64,000 bases of DNA from Cryptomeria japonica (Eukaryota > Streptophyta > Pinopsida > Cupressales > Cupressaceae). The position numbers and the translations under genes are program-made. Shown here piece after piece: positions 58,025 through 64,000 of this stretch. The notes under the pieces are model-generated. The model did not search any database. It was not told the origin of the DNA and saw only the letters and a list, made by a program, of their open reading frames with translations. Numbering within the stretch: position 1 is the first letter of the stretch; every line of letters begins with the position of its first letter. Location: positions 107,257,906 to 107,321,905 of the forward strand of contig NC_081415.1 of assembly GCF_030272615.1 (NCBI RefSeq), written 5' to 3'.

Positions 58025-59590
58025 CATAAAAATAATAGGAGGATTGTTATCTCAATAATCTAGCAAAAAAAGAGCTTCAAAGCCCTTATTGTGTATCCAA
58101 AATAGTCCACTCTTAACGAGTTGAGTTCTAGTTTTTAGACTATATCAAACCATAGAATCCCCTTCCTCCAAATTTCAACAAGGAACATCCAGAAAGTGAA
58201 CTCCATATAGATACTTATGCATGATGATGTGACCCTGAAGCTGATTTAGACAAGTACAGTAGTGCCAACATAATTTGCCAGCTACAACTTTCCCATTTAA
58301 GATAGAAGAGAGGAAATCAAGACACCCCTCCTTCTTTGGCCTACACATTTAAACGCCAACTCAGTTAAAATCCTCTTAGAAGTATAAAAATTACCACTCC
58401 AAAGGAAGTGACTTAAGAGAGCATCAAATTCCTTAAGAAAATGCACAAGAGCCACTTGAACAAAACTTCTATAAATATGAAGAGTCTAGATCACAGATTG
58501 AGATAGAATCACCCTAGCAGTAGTGGACAACCACCTATGAGTCTAGTGAGTAACCTTCCAATGAATCTTATCCAATGGCCCCTGCCAATATGATCTAAGT
58601 GGCCTTTCAAAAGGTAGAGGGAACCAAAAATAGAGAAAGGGAAGAGAGCCAACTTGAAACATCAAGATATTAGCAATCCTTCTTTGAATAGACTCAAGAG
58701 GAAAAGAAAAGAAAGATAAAATATTTGTTCTCATTAACTTTCTAACCTAAAGCAACTAAATAAATATCCAATATCCATTGAAAGATTTAACTTCATGAAG
58801 ATCAGAAACCCCCATAAGAGAAGTATCATCCACAAATTGGAGATGAGAATGCTTAAGAAGCTCATTACCTCATCTCTAACCTTGAATCAAGCCTTGGGAA
58901 ACTTGAGACTTGATAAATCTACCCAATCCCTCAGCCATAATAATAAAAAAATAAAGAAAAAGAGGATTCCCCTAGCTAAGAACAGTGGAAGCTCCAAATA
59001 ACACAAAAGGCTCAACATTGATAATAATAGAGAAGTACATAGAAGAAAAACAACTCATAGTCCACCTGACCCAATCCTGATTAAAACCAAAGGCTATAAG
59101 AATATTTTGCAAAAAGGGCCACATTACTCTACCATAAGCTTTGGTCATATCCAATTCAATGAAAATATATTTCTCCTTATACACTACCATAGAGTAATGA
59201 CTTCAAAAGTAGCCACCACTCCATCTTGAATTTGTCTTCATGCCACAAAATTCACTTTCTCATTCAAGATGAGAGATGAGAGCCAATTTTTTAGCCTCTT
59301 TGCACTTAGTTTAGCAAAGATTTTATACACTACATTGCAAATAGAAATGGGGCTAAAGAAATCTAGCCGATCAACACCTTCCTTTTTAGTAATAAGAAAA
59401 AGGAGAGTAGAATTCAAGGCCCGAAGGAATTTTTCACTACTATGAGATTCTCAAACCACTTTAAGAAAATCCAAACTAATAACATATCCCAAAATTCCTA
59501 AAAAAATATTTTGTAGGAAACCCATTTGGACCTAGAGCTTTACCCTTATGCATCCCAAACACAACCTCTACTAATTCAGGTAGGGAGGTT
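58025..59590 (-). pseudogene. LINE 2, reverse transcriptase part
   Basis: Minus strand: ISICNVVYKIFAKLSAKRLK and RQIQDGVVATFEVI (59350-59200), then FIELDMTKAYGRVMWPFLQN (59190-58972). The active-site box LQFVDDTSLMG follows near 58830, where F-A-D-D is usual, and then thumb sequence to about 58030. This is an L1-like LINE RT. Several stops and frame changes are present. The 5' end near 59590 (after PNGFPTKYF-like text) lacks endonuclease and ORF1, so it is 5'-truncated. It continues downstream at 56577-55080 across the solo LTR. Confidence 0.75.
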
Positions 59591-60719
59591 GAACATATGG
59601 GGAGTAGAGAAGAATTTTATTCTTTGAGTTGAGAATGAAACAATAGTGCATATGCTTTGTGGGATACTTTTATGGAGATAATCATATTTGTTATAAATTC
59701 AACATAAAGTCCTTACAATGTAAATACATTAGATGAGTTTCCCAGAGAGTGAGTCATTTTTTCTGATAACTTGAATGTCATAAGGTGTGTCAAATGCATG
59801 GAAAATGTACAAGAAGTGCACATGTTAAAATTTATTGGAATTTGAAAATGGTAGTGTTGGTATTCTATAAACAAAAGAAGAACTTTCATCTTTGCAAGGG
59901 CATGCCATTCATACATCAAAATTCTTTGCTAGTCATTTGATCTTTTGATAATAATTGAGCTACAATTTTTACTTGTCCTTGGACATTCAAAAAGAGATTA
60001 AATTGGCATGAATATTGGAGCATTCAAGTTAGTATATGTTTGATATTATATTTTATGCAGATCAAGGAAAGGATCCAACAACCGACAAGATAGGATATTT
60101 CATATTCCTCAAATATAAAGGCAAAAATAATATAATTGTTGCTCGTAGAGGCGCTATTTGGTGGTTGTCCATTTTTTTTCTTTAGTTTTGGAACCTAAAT
60201 TCTTATTGAAAAGATTATGGATATCAAGTATTGTTAAGAATGCTATTAGAAATTATTTATCTATTTATTGATCAAAATATAATACAAGTCACTTACGATG
60301 CTATCATCAACATTAGTTGAAAAGAAGATTAAACTAGAAATGACTCTCCAAGTATTTTTCCTCATATATATCCCATGAAATGTGTATCTTTTTACAATCT
60401 ATGGTCAAAAGAGTGAATTTATGATGGTATCCCTCCTTGTCTGAGATGGTTTTGCAATGGCTAGTTATTTCTAATTCTACTAGGATTATAGGTGCTTCAA
60501 AACTAATGTGGTCTCCCTCCTTGTTTGAGATGGTCTCTTCTTTGTCTTGGACACAAATTTTCTCTACTCAAGGTGGTCCTTTAGGAAAAAGGTTGCAAGA
60601 ATCTTTTCAAAGCCCATTGTTAATTTTTTATTTTCTTGGCTAGTTTGTTTTCAATGCAAGGGTATTCTTCTAGTCAGTGGTTCAAGGTTCCTTCCAAAAT
60701 CCCTTTGTTTTAGTTATCC
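59591..60719. other. AT-rich spacer
   Basis: No supported gene. A short internal direct repeat (TCCCTCCTTGTCTGAGATGG and TCCCTCCTTGTTTGAGATGG, near 60430 and 60511) makes two overlapping small ORFs look alike. I do not believe they are genes. Confidence 0.4.
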
Positions 60720-61698
60720 AATAAATTCAAACAAAAATTAACTTAACCAAAACTTAATGCTTAATACCAATAAACCAAACTTGATGCCCGTAGACATTTT
60801 TATTAGTTAGATGCAGTACCGGTAAAGATTAATGCATGAAACGGAAAGACAATAACATCCACAACACATAACACAAATATTTATACGTGGAGACCCTATA
60901 AGGGGAAAAATCATGGTGGGAAGCCTTACCCACAATCAGATGATACTACTGCAGATAGTATATGTGTACAAAATGGAGTCTGCACATGCAAAAAGGCCAA
61001 CTACCTAGAGCTCACTGCTCAATCACAAAATGGGAGTCACACTGACTACAATTGGATGGTTAAATACAATGATAATGTACTACACAAAATAACATCTTCA
61101 TATGCTAGATTCAGTACTGGTTTAGCTCTAATTTTCCTTCTTCAAACCTTCCTTCAATCTTGAATAATGTCCGCGTGTATATCTCTGCTTATATTCGCAT
61201 ATACCTTATTACAATCCTTTTTCCAATCCCATATCAATCTCACAAAGGAGATCTTACATTTATACCATAACCTAAGACCAACTGAGTAGGTCAACTTACT
61301 AAAGATATTACAATAAAATCAATTACAAATGAATTTATATCTGAGGCATCATGTTGGCCGAATGCATTTATAATAATAAAAAATCATCTTCATGATGTGT
61401 CGTGCTGATCTGGAATAGATATGCTTGCCAGTCCATAACCTGGACCTATTTGCCGGTAACAACAAATATGCAAACCGGAATAGACCAATGAACAAATCAC
61501 CATAACAAAGTGTCCAAACAATGTCTTCGACATAACCAAGTAGTCTCCAAGTCATTCCACGTGCCGATGAATAATATAACCTGCCAGTGAACCAAATACC
61601 GGTGACTGTACATAAGTCACTGACTTGCCGATGAACATAATCAAGAGTCTCCAAGTGCTGATAAGTGTTGACAAGTGTTGACATCAATGACAAAACCA
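60720..61698 (-). mobile_element. Solo copia-type LTR (SIRE-like group)
   Basis: On the minus strand it begins TGGTTTTGTCATTGATGTCA (plus-strand right end at 61698), much like the LTR starts at 21199 and 26516. It also holds the conserved core seen in the other copia LTRs: GGTGGGAAGCCTTACCCACAA (60917-60937) and CTACCTAGAGCTCACTGCTCA (61001-61021). No internal region flanks it. The left border is approximate and no target duplication was found. It represents a third copia LTR family here. Confidence 0.6.
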
Positions 61699-64000
61699 TA
61701 TCAACATATCCAAAAGACCAACATAATGCAATACTGGGGAGTCAGGACCTTTGTTCATATTATTTTTTTGTTTTGATTAAAATATTCACATTAAAAAAGG
61801 AGGCCTCTACTTTTGGGGTTTTGGTGGTCTCACTACTTGTGAATTCCTCCCACTCATTTGCCTTTTTGACTACTATGTAATTGTTTCAACCTCTCTTGAT
61901 TATATCTAATCAAAACTTATGTATATAATTCTCAAACTCCTTAAAATCTTTAATTAACTAAAATCAATTAATTAACTAATACACATATATATTCTTAAGT
62001 CAATTTTGAATCTACACATACATGCACATGTTTTATGCTTCACAATTCCTGATAAGATATTATTTTAGTATCTCATCTATCCATTTTATTAAGATCTTTT
62101 TTTTTTGGTGAATAGGTGTCTACATTGTTTTAAAAAATATATATATATATATTACACACATTCACAACATAAATAGGTGGGTGGATATAAAATCACTCCC
62201 CTGGAAAGTCATTTTTTCTCTCCCGTAAAGATCATTTTTAATCTCTCCATCTATTTCTTCTTAGAAATATCTCACGCAACAAATTTCCTTGAATTATGGA
62301 ACTTCCTTTTTGCATGAATTTCAAGGTGCCACTTAAATATATCTTATGACTACCAATCCTATCTATTGATCATGCCTCTAATTGGCACCCTTAATATTCA
62401 AAATTAATTCTATCTATTGATTAGTCTTCCCTCACATATATAAAAGCCCTTTATTTGGTCTATTTTTCAAAGACATCCATGAATGCAACTTTATTCTGCT
62501 AGAGTGAGGATTGACATAATTTCAATTTTACTTTTAGATTCTTACGTTTTAGAGGTAGTTAAGGCCAAATTTTGAGTCTTACGTTTGAGTGCAGTTACCA
62601 TTAATGGTCAAATGAAGGTAATAAGGAAGCATGAGGTAAATATTTTAATTTATATATTTGTCTATTATTTGTGAATTTTCTTATTCTTTTGATTATATTT
62701 TAGCACGTTGAATGGGGGCCTTGTCGTTAATATCATAATTTTTTGAGTTTTTTGTTTGCTTTTAAATGCTAAGTTTCTATTTTAACATATTTTCCTTAGT
62801 TTTTTAGTGTTTATATAGTAGTTTTAGAACATATATCCTTGGGATGGCATATGCATCTACATTTTGGGCACATGATATAACCTAATAGAATCCATGTTTC
62901 TTATATTTTCATTTCCCATTTCTTAACATTTTAGGTTTTTTCTATTGGATTATATATATATATGATTATATATATATATATAATATCCATTTTATGATTT
63001 AGTGGGTTTACATATTTGCAAGCCTAATAATTGTTTGTCAATCCATACCACACTTCAACAAATATATTTATTTCTTAATGTTTGTATCCTTTTTTAATGC
63101 ATGTATTCTATAATTTAATACATTTATGATAGTTTTAATCATTTTAAGCCTCCCAATTTTTTATTTTTTTATTTTATGTTTATTGAATTCTTAACACATT
63201 GACTTATATGCCTTGAACCCTATAGTGTGTGTTAGATTTTGAGTATGTATGTATGTATGTATGTATGTATAATAAAGTATATGTAGCATGTATTGGATAA
63301 ATATTAACATCATATGAAATATTGTATTCATATTGAACATTATTTGGGGTATCCCCCTCAAAGTGAATTAGATGGTTTCTTCCACAAAGTGACATATTAT
63401 TATTATAAATTTGTAAGATATTTCAAATCACATTTTTCTATGAATTGATATTTTTTCCATACAAGTGGTATTGAAGAATGATCATAACACCACGAAGGTA
63501 ATATTAAAGATACTGTTGTATAAATATTTAGTAAATTAGATTGCAAATTAAGGAATTATAAAATTAGGGTTACATTATGGTTTCCACCTAATTTTCTCCT
63601 AGAGCTTAAAAAATATTGTGATCTCTAGAGGGTTTATCATGAACATATTTCTACTATTGTACTCCAAATATTGAGTTAGTTAAGGTAGAATTAAAGGATT
63701 TATAATGAAAAAAAGGTTTTAACAAAATTAAATACAAAGTATTTAAATCATATAATATTAACAGTTTCTTATTGAGAAGTAAAATGTAAGACCAATTAAT
63801 CTATAGTAGAATTTTTCAATTTATTAAATTTTTTAATAAATGCGATGAAGGGAAATAGGGTCTATATGTTTAGGCATATAAACTACACCTATTTCCACAA
63901 TATTATACCAAGGAGTAGATGATTAAATCATTGGATTCAACCTAATTTTCATGTAAATGGTTGAATACTCATTAAATTCTACTCTTTTTTTGTTTTGGGA
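61699..64000. other. AT-rich end of window with microsatellites
   Basis: No coding content recognised. It contains (AT)n at 62138-62153, two TA runs within 62949-62982 and (GTAT)n at 63243-63270. Confidence 0.5.
63243..63270. repeat. (GTAT)n microsatellite
   Basis: Seven uninterrupted tetranucleotide units, GTATGTAT and so on. Confidence 0.95.

Noticed and set aside
61349-61699. 116-codon minus-strand ORF
   Set aside because: Lies wholly inside a solo copia-type LTR.

Overview
This window looks like nuclear DNA of a large-genome seed plant. I favour a conifer or other gymnosperm, inferred only from the density and type of retroelements. It is AT-rich, I found no intact host gene, and almost every coding trace belongs to a retrotransposon: Ty1/copia of a SIRE/Maximus-like type, Ty3/gypsy of the Tat/Ogre type, and L1-like LINEs. 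Most copies are broken by stop codons or frameshifts.

Layout. 1-688 is the 3' end of an element with a very short LTR. 1087-7949 (minus strand) is a complete insertion with 5-bp target duplications; it has a gag remnant with zinc knuckles and a large unknown ORF but no pol. 8.2-8.9 kb is a LINE scrap. 10.1-11.4 kb (plus) and 13.5-15.0 kb (minus) hold two decayed ORFs that look related to that unknown ORF. 15.4-17.6 kb is a 5'-truncated LINE (minus). 19874-26516 is a Ty1/copia element (minus) with gag, protease, integrase, RT and RNase H, all decayed. 26.5-35.2 kb is mostly AT-rich spacer with a 0.75-kb tandem duplication, a minisatellite and a SINE-like tRNA head. 35228-54497 is a 19.3-kb Tat/Ogre-like gypsy element (plus). 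54.5-55.06 kb is the 5' end of another short-LTR element. 55.1-59.6 kb is a second LINE (minus), split by a 1.45-kb solo LTR related to the giant element. 60.7-61.7 kb is a solo copia-type LTR. The rest to 64 kb is AT-rich with microsatellites.

The most interesting object is the giant gypsy element. Its gag-protease-G-patch-RT-RNase H-archaeal-type RNase H-integrase is one uninterrupted 2,435-codon frame (40243-47547) with eight stops and no frameshift. Between pol and the 3' LTR lies a second gene in the opposite direction (53163 to 50419). It encodes a plant-mobile-domain (MAIN/MAIL-like) protein with a glycine-rich linker and a coiled coil, it has its own TATA box, and it probably has an intron. 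An array of AGCGCT motifs with about 20-bp spacing lies downstream of the sense start. A second array lies in the predicted first intron of the antisense gene, inverted, so both have the same orientation relative to their own transcript. The primer-binding site is a 40-nt perfect complement of the 3' half of tRNA-Trp, about twice the usual length.

Together these suggest a two-gene, divergently read retroelement whose two transcripts share a leader or intron architecture. The domain identities rest on motif recognition by eye. Splice sites and promoters are predictions.
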